Part shown: positions 9,096-18,565 of the stretch, piece after piece
How positions within the stretch are numbered: position 1 is the first letter of the stretch
Layout: every line of letters begins with the position of its first letter
From: AP-15 sp963700195
GTDB lineage: Bacteria > Pseudomonadota > Alphaproteobacteria > ATCC43930 > CGMCC-115725
DNA length: 64,000 bases
Direction of reading: 5' to 3'
Assembly: GCA_963700195.1 (NCBI GenBank)
Contig: CAVOWQ010000037.1
Coordinates: 1 to 64,000 of the forward strand
The notes under the pieces: model-generated
What the model was told of the DNA's origin: nothing
The model's input: the letters and a program-made list of their open reading frames with translations, nothing else
Databases searched by the model: none
Program-made: the position numbers and the translations under genes

Positions 9096-9568
9096 ATGGC
9101 GATCACGATCCGAGCGGCCACCGCGGCCGACGTTCCGCAGATTCTTGCCTTTATTCGCGCCCTCGCCGCCTACGAGCGCGAACCGGACGCCGTCACCGCC
9201 ACCGAAGCCGACCTGCTGCGCGATGGTTTCGGCCCCAACCCCTTCTATTTCTGCCTGATAGCCGAGCACGGACGGCCTACCAGCGGGCTTCGCTTTCTAT
9301 TTCTTCAACTACTCAACCTGGCTGGGCCGCCCAGGACTCTATCTCGAAGACCTCTTCGTTCATCCCGAATTTCGCGGACTCGGCATCGGCAAGGCTCTGC
9401 TTGCAGCGCGTCGCTGCCATCGCCGTCGAGAAGGAGCTGTCCCCGCCTGCAGTGGGAGGTCCTCGACTGGAATACCCCGGCTATCGATTTCTACGCGCAA
9501 TGGGCGCCGAATTCATGGATACATGGCGCAACGTGCGCGTCACCGGCGAAGCGCTGCGTAGCCTGTAG
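9096..9568 (+). CDS. GNAT family N-acetyltransferase (frame-shifted)
   Basis: About 157 residues, which transfers acetyl from acetyl-CoA to an amine. The first frame gives MAITIRAATAADVPQILAFIR, AAYEREPDAVTATEADLL and FYFCLIAEH. After a change near 9,290 a second frame gives FYFNYSTWLGRPGLYLEDLFV, then HPEFRGLGIGKALL, the acetyl-CoA pyrophosphate loop (R/Q-x-x-G-x-G/A). Further shifts precede the end GAEFMDTWRNVRVTGEALRSL. The EYERE and LYLEDLFVHPEFRG stretches resemble the spermidine/diamine acetyltransferase subgroup. The substrate is unknown. trmFO follows 33 bases later. Confidence 0.75.
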
Positions 9569-9600
9569 CTGTCCCCAGAGACGGTTCTTCAACGGGAGGG

Positions 9601-11138
9601 ATGTCGCAGACCGGAGGAACAGCTGCCATGACCTTGCGCCGCGATCTCGGCAAAGATGAGCCGAAGGCGGCCGCCCCACCGCAGGTGGTTCGCGTCATTG
9701 GCGGAGGCCTCGCCGGCCCTGAGGCCGCGCTGACCGCGGCGCGCCTCGGCTGCGAGGTCGATCTCTACGAGATGCGCGACCATGGTCGACGGCAAGCCGC
9801 GCCTCACGCCCGCCCACCAGACCATCGATTTCGGCGAACTGGTCTGCTCCAACTCGCTCAAGAGCGAGTCGCCCAACACCGCGCCCTGGCTGCTGAAACA
9901 GGAGATGCGCCGCGGCGGGTTCCGCTCTTTTGCGCATTGCGGATGAAACGGCCGTGCCGGCAGGCCACGCGCTGGCCGTCGATCGCGTCGAGTTTTCGCG
10001 CCGCATTGCCGAAGCCATTGCCGCCGAGCCGGCGATTCGCGTCATTCGCGAAGAGGTGACGAGCCTCGCTCCGGACTGACGGCGCTCACGATCATCGCGA
10101 CGGGCCCGCTCACTTCCGCCGCGCTGAGCAACGAGATTGAGCGCATCACCGGCTCCGGCCACCTGGCGTTTTACGATTCCATCTCGCCCATCGTCGATGC
10201 CGAGACCATCGACATGGAGCGCGTCTACTTTGCCGCGCGCTGGGACAAAGGCACCGCCGACTACATCAACTGCCCGATGAATCGCGAGGAGTACGACCGC
10301 TTTCTCGATGCGCTGCTCGCGGCCGAAGCCGCGGAGAGCGAAGGAGTGGGAGAAGCTCGACTACTTCGAAGGCTGCCTGCCGATTGAGGTGCTCGCCCGC
10401 CGCGGCCGCGACACGCTGCGCTTCGGGCCCATGAAGCCGGTCGGACTGCGCGATCCGCGCACCGGCAAGACTGCCCTGGGCCGTGGTGCAGTTGCGCAAG
10501 GAAAATCTGCGCGCCGACAGCTACAACCTGGTCGGCTTCCAGAATCACCTCAAGTGGGGCGAGCAGGCCCGCGTGCTGCGCCTGATTCCCGGCCTCGAAA
10601 ACGCGCGCTTCCTGCGCTACGGGCAGATCCATCGCAACACCTACATCTGCGCGCCCGCGTTGCTGGATGAAACGTTGCGCCTGAAGCAACCCCGGGGGGC
10701 TGGCTGAGAATAGCCCAGGGCAAGCGCAGCGCAGCCCTGGGACATCGCCAACAGGATTCTCCGGAGCCCCGGAGGGCGCAACCAGCCCCGATCTTTGCCG
10801 GCCAGATCTCCGGCGTCGAGGGCTACACCGAATCCATCGCCACCGGGCTGCTGGCCGGGATCTACGCGGCCTCACTCGCGCGCGGAGAAGAGCCCACGCC
10901 GGTCCCGCGCGCCACGGCGCTCGGCTCGCTGGTCCACTACATCACCCACGCCGACGCGAAGGACTTCCAGCCGGCCAACATCACCTTCGACCTGCTGGAG
11001 CCGCTCGAAGAAGAGATGCGCAAAAAAGTCCGCGACAAGAAAGAGCGTCATCGCATCCAGTGCGAGCGGTCGCTCGCCGCGTTCGACGCGTGGTGGGCAA
11101 ACTCCGGTTATGCCCCGGTTGCACATTTGCCCCATTAG
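9601..11138 (+). CDS. trmFO: Methylenetetrahydrofolate--tRNA-(uracil-54) methyltransferase (several frameshifts; carries an inserted palindrome)
   Basis: FAD- and folate-dependent enzyme that makes ribothymidine at tRNA position 54. It is recognised from RVIGGGLAGPEAALTAARLG (FAD-binding GxGxxG), DFGELVCSNSLKSESPNTAP, HALAVDRVEFSRRIAEAI, FYDSISPIVDAETIDMERVYF, the CPMNREEYDRF Cys region, FEGCLPIEVLARRG, LRKENLRADSYNLVGFQ, RYGQIHRNTYICAPALL and AGQISGVEGYTESIATGLLAG, in correct order. The frame changes repeatedly (near 9,780, 9,925, 10,075, 10,330, 10,480 and 10,700). The ATG at 9,601 gives a 30-residue N-terminal extension. Between the APALL and AGQISG motifs lies an extra element of about 94 bases that most TrmFO proteins lack, described separately. 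The stop is TAG at 11,136-11,138. Confidence 0.88.
10696..10789. repeat. Nested palindromic (REP-like) element inside trmFO
   Basis: The element is bounded by GGGGCTGG (10,696-10,703) and its inverse CCAGCCCC (10,782-10,789). Inside are CCCAGGG (10,714-10,720) facing CCCTGGG (10,735-10,741) around a GC-rich loop, and CTCCGG (10,759-10,764) facing CCGGAG (10,769-10,774). Similar stem-loops with an agcccaggg...ccctgggt core recur, from memory, in Acidobacteriota and some Planctomycetes. It falls exactly where other TrmFO proteins run directly from the APALL motif into the FAGQISG motif. Confidence 0.6.
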
Positions 11139-11168
11139 CCGGCTACCTTCTGTGGGATAGTTTCAGCC

Positions 11169-11806
11169 ATGAGAATTACCCGCCAGACATCGACAGAACT
11201 CGTCGTCGAAGACTCGCTTCTCTGGGTCACTGTGCTCTGCGCCCTCGTCGCCGCGCCTCTGCTCTACATCGGAATCGCCCCGGGGCTGCACGGCACGCTC
11301 GCCGGCGGGGGTCTCTTCTTCTTCTTTGGTCTCTTCGGTGTGCGCAAAATGACCTTCGTCTTCGATGGCATCGAGCGTCGTGTCCGCTGGAACGGCCGCA
11401 AGCTCTTCAAGGTCGAGTCGGCTCGATTCCCTTCGACGAAATCACCGGCATCGGCGTCGAAGCGATGTCGAGCGACAACAGCGGAGTTGCTTATCGCCTT
11501 TCGATCCTCACCGCGCACGGCTCCGTTCCCATGGCTTACGCATACGGCGGCGGCAAGGGCCGCCAGGCACGCATGCGCGCGGAAATCCTCGCTTTCCTTC
11601 ACCCGGGCGCGCAGGGTGCATCTTCCGCGGCCACCGAGACCGCCAGCGGTACTGGTCTGGCCGACGAGGCCTCGATTCGCTCGTTGCTTCGCCAAGGCCG
11701 CAAGATCGATGCCGTCACGCTGTTACGCTCCACTGAGCGCCTCAGCCTCACCGCGGCGATGCAGCGCGTGAACGCCATCGATGCGGCGATGAAAGCCGGC
11801 AAATAG
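11169..11806 (+). CDS. Membrane protein of unknown function (one frameshift)
   Basis: About 212 residues. The ATG at 11,169 opens MRITRQTSTELVVEDSLLW, followed by two hydrophobic segments (VTVLCALVAAPLLYIGIAPG and AGGGLFFFFGLFGVRKMTF, about residues 18-60). A soluble beta-rich part follows (FDGIERRVRWNGRKLFKVES), then after a frame change near 11,415 IPFDEITGIGVEAMSSDNSG and a C-terminal helical region (DEASIRSLLRQGRKIDAVTLL). The order of membrane segments followed by a PH-like beta domain and a short helical tail is common in hypothetical proteins of this phylum. I cannot assign a role. It follows trmFO by 30 bases. Confidence 0.55.
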
Positions 11807-11907
11807 CTCCCACCGCCAAACATCGCGACGGTCCCGCTCTTGGAACCATCTGCGGCCAAAATGCGTAATGCTGTGGTACGCTGTCGATCGCCCCGGAAAG
11901 GTCCAGT

Positions 11908-12960
11908 ATGCGTGCCATCTCTGCTGTAGATGCCGTTTCGCTCGCTATTCAACGCACCAGGGAGTTTCTCTTCAGGCCGTTCCGCTGGGGAACCTTTCTG
12001 AAGCTTGGACTGGTTGCGATCATCACCGAAGGTCTCGGAAGCAATTTCAATTCCTCGAGCCACAACGATCATTCGTCCGGACATGCACCGATGATGAATG
12101 CGCCCTTCAACATCCTTCCGGTACAGGTCGCGGCGATTGCAGCGGCTGTTCTACTCGTGATTTTCTTGTCGATTGTGGTTTTCTATCTTGTCACTCGGCT
12201 GCGATTCGCATTCTTTTACTGCCTGGTCCACAATACGAAGGAGATTCGACCGGGTTGGTGGCTCTATAGTGCACAGGCAACGCGCTTCTTCTGGCTCAAC
12301 GTTGTGGTGGGACTCTGTTTTCTACTGCTCGTGGGTTTGATTGCACTTCCCTTCATGGCTGGGTTTTGGCGGCTGTTCCGCGAGATGCCACCGGGCGGCC
12401 ATCCCGATCTTGGATTATTGCTGTCGCTCGTGCTCCCATTAATTCCGATCATCCTTCTGCTGACCCTGGCTGGAGTTTTGACCGACCTGGTTTTGCGCGA
12501 TTGGATGCTGCCGCATTTCGCGCTAGAAAACGCAACAGCCGGCGAAGCGTGGTCGCAAGTGTGGGCTCGCATCATGGCCGAGAAGAGACAGTTCATTGCG
12601 TATGCCCTGCTGCGCGTGGTGCTGCCGACGATTGCGATGGTCGGTGTGTTCCTCGTGTTGATCATTCCAGGGCTCGCCGTGGCTGGATCTTTGGGTGCGA
12701 TTGAATACGGCATGCACTCGGCCTTCGCAGATGCGACGGGCGGAGCGGCGGCTGCCGGCGTGATTCTCCAGGTCTTCTTCGGCCTGGTCGCCTTGTTCCT
12801 CGCGTTGTTGGCCAGCATCTGCCTTGGGGGACCGCTGAGCACAGGAACACGCGAGTATGCGTTGATTTTTTACGGTGGGCGTTATCAGGCGCTGGGAAAC
12901 ATTCTCTACCCGCCTGATCCGCTCCCTCCGACTGAATCCGGCACACCTCGATTTGCCTGA
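11908..12960 (+). CDS. Polytopic membrane protein of unknown function (DUF4013/DUF7544-like)
   Basis: 350 residues, frame intact. The N-terminal amphipathic part (SLAIQRTREFLFRPFRWGTFLKLGL) resembles the start of DUF4013-like membrane proteins. About six transmembrane segments follow (roughly residues 28-45, 75-97, 125-150, 168-192, 230-258 and 278-302). Between segments a Trp/Arg-rich turn (MLPHFALENATAGEAWSQVW) matches the glycerophosphodiester-phosphodiesterase membrane-domain style of repeat. No catalytic motif is visible. The ATG at 11,908 sits after GAAAGGTCC. Transport or stress functions are often guessed for such proteins, but nothing here supports one. Confidence 0.6.
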   Translation: MRAISAVDAVSLAIQRTREFLFRPFRWGTFLKLGLVAIITEGLGSNFNSSSHNDHSSGHAPMMNAPFNILPVQVAAIAAAVLLVIFLSIVVFYLVTRLRFAFFYCLVHNTKEIRPGWWLYSAQATRFFWLNVVVGLCFLLLVGLIALPFMAGFWRLFREMPPGGHPDLGLLLSLVLPLIPIILLLTLAGVLTDLVLRDWMLPHFALENATAGEAWSQVWARIMAEKRQFIAYALLRVVLPTIAMVGVFLVLIIPGLAVAGSLGAIEYGMHSAFADATGGAAAAGVILQVFFGLVALFLALLASICLGGPLSTGTREYALIFYGGRYQALGNILYPPDPLPPTESGTPRFA

Positions 12961-13113
12961 ATGCGGAATTGACACAGGAACCTTTCTGGCTCCGTCAGTG
13001 TCCAAGTTGAGAGGGGACGCGTGCGACGTATGCCAGCGGTCGCGTCGGGCCCCCCAGAGACAGGTCTTCGTCGATGGGGGGACTGAGTGTACCCTTGGGA
13101 TTGGAGCTTCTTC

Positions 13114-14280
13114 ATGCGTTGGACCCGGATAATTGCCAGTGCGTTTTGCGCGGTTGCGCTGCTCGGCTCCAGTTCTTCGCTAGCCGCCGCGCAAGCCACG
13201 CCCGGAAAACCGGCTCCCGTAACGGTTGAGCTTCCTCCGCCCCCGAAGCCTCTGCTGCCCGATGCATTCGCAGGATGGGTTGCAGCCGAAACGCCAAAGA
13301 CCGTCACCGATCCAGCCCAAGCCGACAGTGCCAACGTTGCTGCCCTCAAGGAATACGGCTTCACCGACGCAGTGCTCGCAAACTACAAACGCGACGGCGA
13401 GACACTCACCGTGCGTGCGCTGAGTTTTCATCGATACCAGCGGAGCGTATGGTGCATACACCTTCTACCGCCAGAACGGTTGGCCCAAAGAAGAGATCGG
13501 CACCGGAGCGACTTCGAACAAGAACCGCGTGCTGTTCTGGGTAGGCACCACGGTAGTGGATGCGACGTTCTCGCAGATCGGTCCAATGTCGCCGCTGAAC
13601 TGCGCGAACTGGCGCAGCAATTGCCCGCAGCGCTGGGAAACAAGGCGATCGCCCCGCCGATTCTCTCCAACCTGCCCCAGGCTTCGCTCGACAAACAAAC
13701 GACGCACTATGCGCTGGGTCCTGCGGGCTATGCCGGCGCTGGCGGTGTGCTGCCTCCCGATCTCGTCGGTTTCGATCGCGGCGCGGAGGCCGTGACAGCA
13801 AATTACTCGCTTGCATCAAATCCCGCGACGCTCACCATCATCGACTACCCCACGCCGCAGATGGCCGAGGCGCAGGAAACGAAAATTCGCGACTACATCA
13901 AGGCCGGCAGCGCAGGCGCAGCCGGCGTTTCCGAAGCCGCTCGCCGACTCAGACCAGGCCTCGCTCGAAGTGCGCCGCAGCGGACCGCTCGTGGTTCTCG
14001 TGAGCGGCGACGCCATTCCCGACGAGAGCCACAAGCTGCTTGGGTCAGTCCACTTTCAGGACGAGCTGGTCTCGATTCCGCAGCCGACCGAATCCGAAGT
14101 CAACAAGACCAGCAAGCTGCTGCTCGGCATCGCCGAGCTGGTGATCGTCGGATCGCTAGCGCCGCAATTCTGCTGGGCTTCTTCCTCGGCGGCGGCAGGG
14201 CGCTGTACCGCATTGCGCGAGGCAAGCCTGCTTCTTCCGTCTACGAGACGGAGTTCATCCGCCTGAATCTGCAGAAATGA
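13114..14280 (+). CDS. Exported membrane-anchored protein, DUF6599-like (several frameshifts)
   Basis: About 388 residues with an N-terminal signal (MRWTRIIASAFCAVALLGSS, ending SLAAAQA) and a Pro-rich linker. The body reads PDAFAGWVAAETPKTVTD, AALKEYGFTDAVLANYKRDGE, GAYTFYRQNGWPKEEIGTGAT, then GNKAIAPPILSNLPQ, LPPDLVGFDRGAEAVTANY and LASNPATLTIIDYPTPQMAE. A C-terminal transmembrane helix follows (LLLGIAELVIVGSLA to LLGFFLGGG). This order matches a family of acidobacterial proteins listed as DUF6599. The function is unknown. Frames change near 13,430, 13,575, 13,915 and 14,160. The ATG at 13,114 is chosen for the signal peptide. Confidence 0.65.
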   Translation: MRWTRIIASAFCAVALLGSSSSLAAAQATPGKPAPVTVELPPPPKPLLPDAFAGWVAAETPKTVTDPAQADSANVAALKEYGFTDAVLANYKRDGETLTVRALSFHRYQRSVWCIHLLPPERLAQRRDRHRSDFEQEPRAVLGRHHGSGCDVLADRSNVAAELRELAQQLPAALGNKAIAPPILSNLPQASLDKQTTHYALGPAGYAGAGGVLPPDLVGFDRGAEAVTANYSLASNPATLTIIDYPTPQMAEAQETKIRDYIKAGSAGAAGVSEAARRLRPGLARSAPQRTARGSRERRRHSRREPQAAWVSPLSGRAGLDSAADRIRSQQDQQAAARHRRAGDRRIASAAILLGFFLGGGRALYRIARGKPASSVYETEFIRLNLQK

Positions 14281-14504
14281 TCGGAGCCTTCCACCGGCTC
14301 GAAGACCCGTCGCATCCGAACGGTTAACGCCGGCCGTAAGCCTGTGGAAAACCGGACGAAAACCCTAGAAAACACCCTGAAAAAACGGTGAGAAGGCTAG
14401 GCAAAAAGGCGAAAATGCGGCGAACATTGTGACCCAGTTTGAAGAAATCCACAACCTCTATAAATGTATGTAAATAAAGACTTTATTTCGTCTCGGATTT
14501 ATTC

Positions 14505-14533
14505 TTGACACTCTGCTCCCCCGCCCCTACTAT
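14505..14533 (+). promoter_or_regulatory. Sigma-70-type promoter
   Basis: TTGACA at 14,505-14,510 and TACTAT at 14,528-14,533 are separated by exactly 17 bases. This is the best consensus promoter I found in the window. Transcription would start near 14,540 and run into the hairpin region. No protein gene begins close downstream, which suggests an RNA product or a long leader. Confidence 0.7.
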
Positions 14534-14539
14534 GCAGCC

Positions 14540-14740
14540 AGAAAGTTCTGATGGCTTTGCCTCCGTTGGAACTATTCTCCCTGAGGAAGGAGCTGCCCTG
14601 TTGCCGGGCGGCTCTTTCCGCTTCTACGCACCCCGCGACCGGGCCGGTCGAGAGCTCTTGTCCTTCATAAAAATTGACGCGCCTTCTTGCACCTCCGCTC
14701 AGGCGTGCGCGGACGAAAACTCCTCCTGAGGGACGCGCCG
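14540..14740 (+). ncRNA. Candidate structured small RNA (unassigned)
   Basis: Downstream of the promoter, bases 14,585-14,598 pair with 14,606-14,619 in a 14-pair helix around a seven-base loop. Two of the pairs are G-U wobbles, which fits RNA better than a DNA palindrome. A CCCTGAG stretch lies just before the helix, as it does in some 6S RNAs, but I cannot show a closing stem, so 6S is only a possibility. The boundaries are guesses. The 3' end may lie anywhere before the gene at 14,919. Confidence 0.35.
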
Positions 14741-14918
14741 AAGAATAACCCGTCACAGGACATGACCAGCTCACCACTTTTTCCTTCACCGCGGTTCGCG
14801 CTTCATGCAAGCCTCGATTGAAGATCGCTGCGTGCAGATTTCAATTCGATTGGCGACCCGAATATCCATAAGCCAGCTTGCGACGCAGCGGTGATTGGAC
14901 GGGGGTCCGCACAAATCC

Positions 14919-15956
14919 ATGCTCCTACAAGTGAAAGCCGGAAGGCATCGCCTGCATGTATTCGCACTTCTTCTCATCGCAGCCGTCGAGGCTCGCGCTG
15001 CGCCCATCCAGACGTTTCCCCTGGTCAATCCTGAGGGACTCGACCTGCACAATGTAAAGGCGGAGGCGGCCGAATACCTCGGACATAAAGCTCTGCGGTT
15101 GACGATGGAATCTCAAACTGCTGATTCCGGCCTGGCATTCCTGCCCGACACTGATTTTCAGGATGGAACTATCGAGGCCGACATCGCGGTAAAGATTACG
15201 ACACCGCCGGGTGTCAGAATGCCGGGGTTCACAGGGATCGCGTTCCGTGCCAAGGGGGACGGCAAAGAATACGAGCTGTTCTATCTGCGACCCAGGAACG
15301 CTGTCTCTGACGATCAGGCGATGCGCAATCACTCTGTCCAATATTGCGCGGAACCCGACTTCAGCTGGTATCGACTCCGACGTGAGTGGCCCTTCGTCTA
15401 TGAGAGCTACGCGGACATCCAACCTGAGACCTGGATCAAGGTCAAGATTGAAGTGGCCGGCCGCTCCGCCCGCATCTTTCTTAATGGTTCGTCCATGGCG
15501 AGCGTTTTGGTGGACGGCTTGAAAAGCTCAATGCTGCATGGAGGAATCGCACTCTGGACAAGTCCCGGTGAAGAATCTTACTTCTCGAACGTTCGCATCA
15601 CTGCCGCGCCAGCTCTCCCCGTCAAGAACGGCTCAGATGCCGTCGGCGAATGGTCCGTACATAATTCCACGGACGCTGGCAAATTCGACGGCAGCATAAA
15701 GCTAACGCGGAATGGCAACAAATTGACCGGCACATGGTCAGGCGACCTCGGAGACAACAAGTCCGTGACTGGCACATGGCGCGACGGCTACGTCGAGCTT
15801 TCATTCTCAGCCGATTGGCCGGCAGGCGAACTTGGCACGCCTGGTCCGACAAGAGCCGTCCTGGCCGGATGGTTCGATGGCGACTCCGCCAAAGGTCGAA
15901 TGCGCATAGAAGGCCGTGCCGACGGACAATGGACTGCTCAACGAAGATCCCCGTAA
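14919..15956 (+). CDS. Secreted lectin-like (LamG/concanavalin-fold) protein
   Basis: 345 residues from the ATG at 14,919, followed by a signal-like segment (LHVFALLLIAAVEARAAP). The central part (about 60-220) has the phrases of a glycan-binding jelly-roll found in DUF1080/LamG proteins: DFQDGTIEADIAV, PGFTGIAFRAKGDGKEYELFY, QPETWIKVKIEVAGRSARIF, FLNG and GGIALWTSPGEESYFSNVRI. A C-terminal lipocalin-like or avidin-like beta region follows (GSIKLTRNGNKLTGTWSGDL, MRIEGRADGQWTAQR). No catalytic residues are recognised. It is likely periplasmic or surface-exposed. The frame is intact. Confidence 0.65.
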   Translation: MLLQVKAGRHRLHVFALLLIAAVEARAAPIQTFPLVNPEGLDLHNVKAEAAEYLGHKALRLTMESQTADSGLAFLPDTDFQDGTIEADIAVKITTPPGVRMPGFTGIAFRAKGDGKEYELFYLRPRNAVSDDQAMRNHSVQYCAEPDFSWYRLRREWPFVYESYADIQPETWIKVKIEVAGRSARIFLNGSSMASVLVDGLKSSMLHGGIALWTSPGEESYFSNVRITAAPALPVKNGSDAVGEWSVHNSTDAGKFDGSIKLTRNGNKLTGTWSGDLGDNKSVTGTWRDGYVELSFSADWPAGELGTPGPTRAVLAGWFDGDSAKGRMRIEGRADGQWTAQRRSP

Positions 15957-16028
15957 ACAACCCAGCGCCCTCAAAACCCGGCGGAATGCGTGCGTTCTTT
16001 GGGCGACCCGGCTGCGGTGATCCATGCC

Positions 16029-16277
16029 CTAGCGAAAGTTGCTCCAGCCAATGTCGGCGAGCAAGGCACGACCGACCACCAAGACGGTCACCGTGAGAGC
16101 AGCCAGAAGACAAGTCCAGAAGCCGATCCGGCTAAACGGAATGAACAAGGTTCCCTCATGGCCGGTCAGTGTGAACCCATTCTGATCCGGAAGCAGCGCG
16201 CGTACGGCAACTGCCAGAAGGAAGCCCGCAGCCCAAACAATCGCGATCCTGAATGCAAGCTGGATGGTTTGATCCAT
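16029..16277 (-). CDS. Small two-helix membrane protein
   Basis: 82 residues from the ATG at 16,277 (MDQTIQLAFRI). Two hydrophobic segments (IAIVWAAGFLLAVAVRALL and ISRIG to LLAALTVTVLVVGRALL-like sequence, about residues 8-27 and 55-75) flank a short polar loop. It has no known motif. Upstream frames add only low-quality sequence. It is convergent with the lectin-like gene and close to the tRNA. Confidence 0.4.
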   Translation of the reverse strand: MDQTIQLAFRIAIVWAAGFLLAVAVRALLPDQNGFTLTGHEGTLFIPFSRIGFWTCLLAALTVTVLVVGRALLADIGWSNFR

Positions 16278-16380
16278 TTCGTTGTCCTCAGACCTTCGTT
16301 TGCTGCAAATGCGCCGGCAGCTTGTTCGACTGCTCAACTTTACCGAAGCTGGACACAACGATACAATCTTTGAGGAGCAC

Positions 16381-16456
16381 GCCGACGTAGCTCAGTTGGT
16401 AGAGCAGCTGATTCGTAATCAGCAGGTCATCGGTTCAAGTCCGATCGTCGGCTCCA
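16381..16456 (+). tRNA. tRNA-Thr, anticodon CGU
   Basis: 76 bases fold as a full cloverleaf. The acceptor stem pairs GCCGACG with CGTCGGC. The D arm is GCTC-AGTTGGTA-GAGC and the anticodon arm is GCTGA-TTCGTAA-TCAGC with anticodon CGT. A five-base variable loop AGGTC follows. The T arm is ATCGG-TTCAAGT-CCGAT. Discriminator T and an encoded CCA end it. The anticodon CGU reads ACG threonine codons. No integrase or flanking direct repeat is visible, so it shows no sign of being an attachment site. Confidence 0.96.
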
Positions 16457-16687
16457 TTTTGGCCCTTCCAGGCAAATCTACTCTATTCGATGGGATTACC
16501 CCGAGACACCGCTCAGTTCGATAGCATGACTCTAAGCGATCAGCGGTCGTATGCACGTGGCCCCGTGAACCGGCGTTTTCACGCGCTTTGATTCGAGTCG
16601 CAGATTAGACAAATCCGAATCTGCGGAACGTAATCGCCAGAGCAAAAGCGTTGAGGACCCCGTGCTGCGGTTCCCCACATCCCTGAG

Positions 16688-18427
16688 GTGCTGGTGAAAT
16701 TCACTTTTGTACTCAGTATCCCTCTCTTGCTCTGGGCCGAATCGTTCTCGGGCGCCTGGGCACAAACTCCAAGTCAAGCCATGCCCGCGATCGATTCTGG
16801 ACCCGACTCAGACTCCGATACGCAAGGTTCTACCTATGTGCCGATGGACAGCTGGATCTATCCCGCACTTGACCGGCTACACGGACTTGGTTATGTGGAT
16901 AGCGCCTTCCTCGATCTACGCCCATGGACCCGCCTCAGCATCGCCCATATGCTGGAGCTCAGCGCAGACCAAATCGAATCGGGCACGAATAACGACGAAG
17001 CGCGCGCGATCTACCAGGCCGTGCTCAAGGAAGTAAAGCCCGATCTCGACCGAACGTCCACGCTCCAGCGTCCCAGCACTAAGCTTGAGAGCGTCTATAC
17101 CGACATACGTGGCATCGGTGGCACGCCGCTCCGCGATAGCTATCATCTTGGCCAGACGATCATCAACGACTATGGCCGCCCCTACGAAAGCGGATTCAAC
17201 AACTCAACAGGCTTCAGCGCACGCGCCGAGGCCGGGCGATTGTCGCTCTACTTCCGTGGAGAAGTTCAGCATGCGCCTTCTGCCGACCGGGTACTCTCCA
17301 ACGCTCGCGGCCTTCCTCTCGAATGCGCGTCGACGATGTCCCTTTCGCAACCAACCCGCAGCAGGACACGATTCCCGAAGGTCCGATCGCAGCGGCCAAC
17401 AACTTTCGCGTCGTAGAAGCCAATCTCTCCTACCACTTGCTCGGTCACGAAGTCTCATTGGGCAAAGACGACCACTGGCTTGGCCCGGACAAAGGTGCTT
17501 CGATGCTATGGAGCAATAATGCCGAGAACATCTACGACTTTGAGATCAATCGGGTCGAGCCGCTGACGCATTCCGTTCTTATCGACGCGTGACGGGGCCA
17601 TTCCGATATGACTTCTTTGTCGGCAGCCTTAAAGGCCACACGTATCCCAAATGACCCCTGGGTCCACATGGAGAAGATCAGTTTCAAGCCCACGCGGGAT
17701 CTGGAATTCGGCTTCGATCGCCTGACCATCTGGGGCGGCAAGGGACATGACCCCGATCACGCTGCACACGTTCCTGCACAGCTTTTTCAGTTTTCAGAAC
17801 GTGACCGGTGCGGAGAAAGCTTTCAACCAACGATCCCGGCGCGCGCTTCGGCACCTTCGACTTCACCTACCGGCTACCGTTCCTGCGCAAGTGGATCACG
17901 CTCTACACCGATTCTCTGGTGCACGACGATGTCAGTCCAATCAGCGCGCCGCGCCGTGCTGGATATTCACCCTGGCATTTATCTGGCCCGGTTCCCAGGC
18001 CTGGAGCACCTCGATCTTCGGGTGGAGGGCGCCAGCACCGACACGGTCAGTGCATCTGTCGAAAGCGGCCAGTTTCTTTATTACGAGACAGTCCAGCGGC
18101 AGGGTCCGACCAACAAGGGCTTCCTGGTGGGCGATTGGGTGGGCCGGCAGGGAAAAGGCGGCCAGGCATGGTTGACCTATCACCTGTCGCCGCAGGAAGA
18201 AGTGCATTTCATGTACCGAAATGCAAAGGCGTCGAACGAGTTCATTCCAGGCGGCACCACACAGAATGACTTCGAAGTGTACGCCTGCAAGCGAGTTCTG
18301 AAAGACTATCGAAGTCCGCGGCTCCATGCAGTACGAGCGATGGAAGGCCCCGATCTATCAGACTGGCGCACAGAGCAATGCCGTCGGCACGTTCCAGATC
18401 ACATGGTTTCCGCGCGACACGAAGTAA
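16688..18427 (+). CDS. Capsule assembly Wzi-like outer membrane beta-barrel (several frameshifts)
   Basis: About 575 residues. A GTG at 16,688 precedes a signal peptide (FVLSIPLLLWAESFSGAWAQ). The N-terminal domain reads YVPMDSWIYPALDRLHGLGY, DLRPWTRLSIAHMLELS and AIYQAVLKEVKPDL, the alpha-helical region of Wzi-like proteins. The barrel then follows as alternating aromatic strands: GFSARAEAGRLSLYFRGEVQ, SYHLLGHEVSLGKDDHWLGP, NAENIYDFEINRVEPL, LEFGFDRLTIWGGKG, FDFTYRLPFLRKWITLYTDS, GQAWLTYHLSPQEEVHFMYR and GTFQITWFPRDTK. Wzi anchors capsule polysaccharide at the surface. Frames change near 17,320, 17,590, 17,740, 17,820, 17,950 and 18,310. The true stop is TAA at 18,425-18,427. The convergent sugar transferase supports an envelope polysaccharide role. 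Confidence 0.75.
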
Positions 18428-18565
18428 GGGATTCTCGAAAGTCCCTGTAGCACAGCCTCGCCCGAGGAACTATCGAATCAGCCGATGCGCGGGAAGATTT
18501 TCGAATAGGATATCTCTGCTTCAAAACTGAGAGACTCGATCAGGCTTGCGGTGGAAGGCAACGTC

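Larger units (their letters stand above)
14281..14918. other. Gene-free 638-bp stretch with a strong promoter and a structured hairpin
   Basis: No convincing protein gene is present. A 65-codon frame from 14,532 starts inside the -10 box and has no ribosome site. The left half is A-rich. The right half holds a consensus promoter at 14,505-14,533 and, 50 bases downstream of it, a 14-pair helix. The rest, up to the lectin-like gene at 14,919, has no feature I recognise. Confidence 0.55.

Noticed and set aside
14532..14729. A 65-codon ORF starting in the -10 box
   Set aside because: Its ATG overlaps the predicted promoter, it lacks a ribosome site, and the hairpin arms with G-U pairs explain the sequence better as RNA.
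16381..16456. tRNA-Thr as an integration site for a mobile element
   Set aside because: No integrase, no partial tRNA copy and no flanking direct repeat were found. Neighbouring genes are ordinary.
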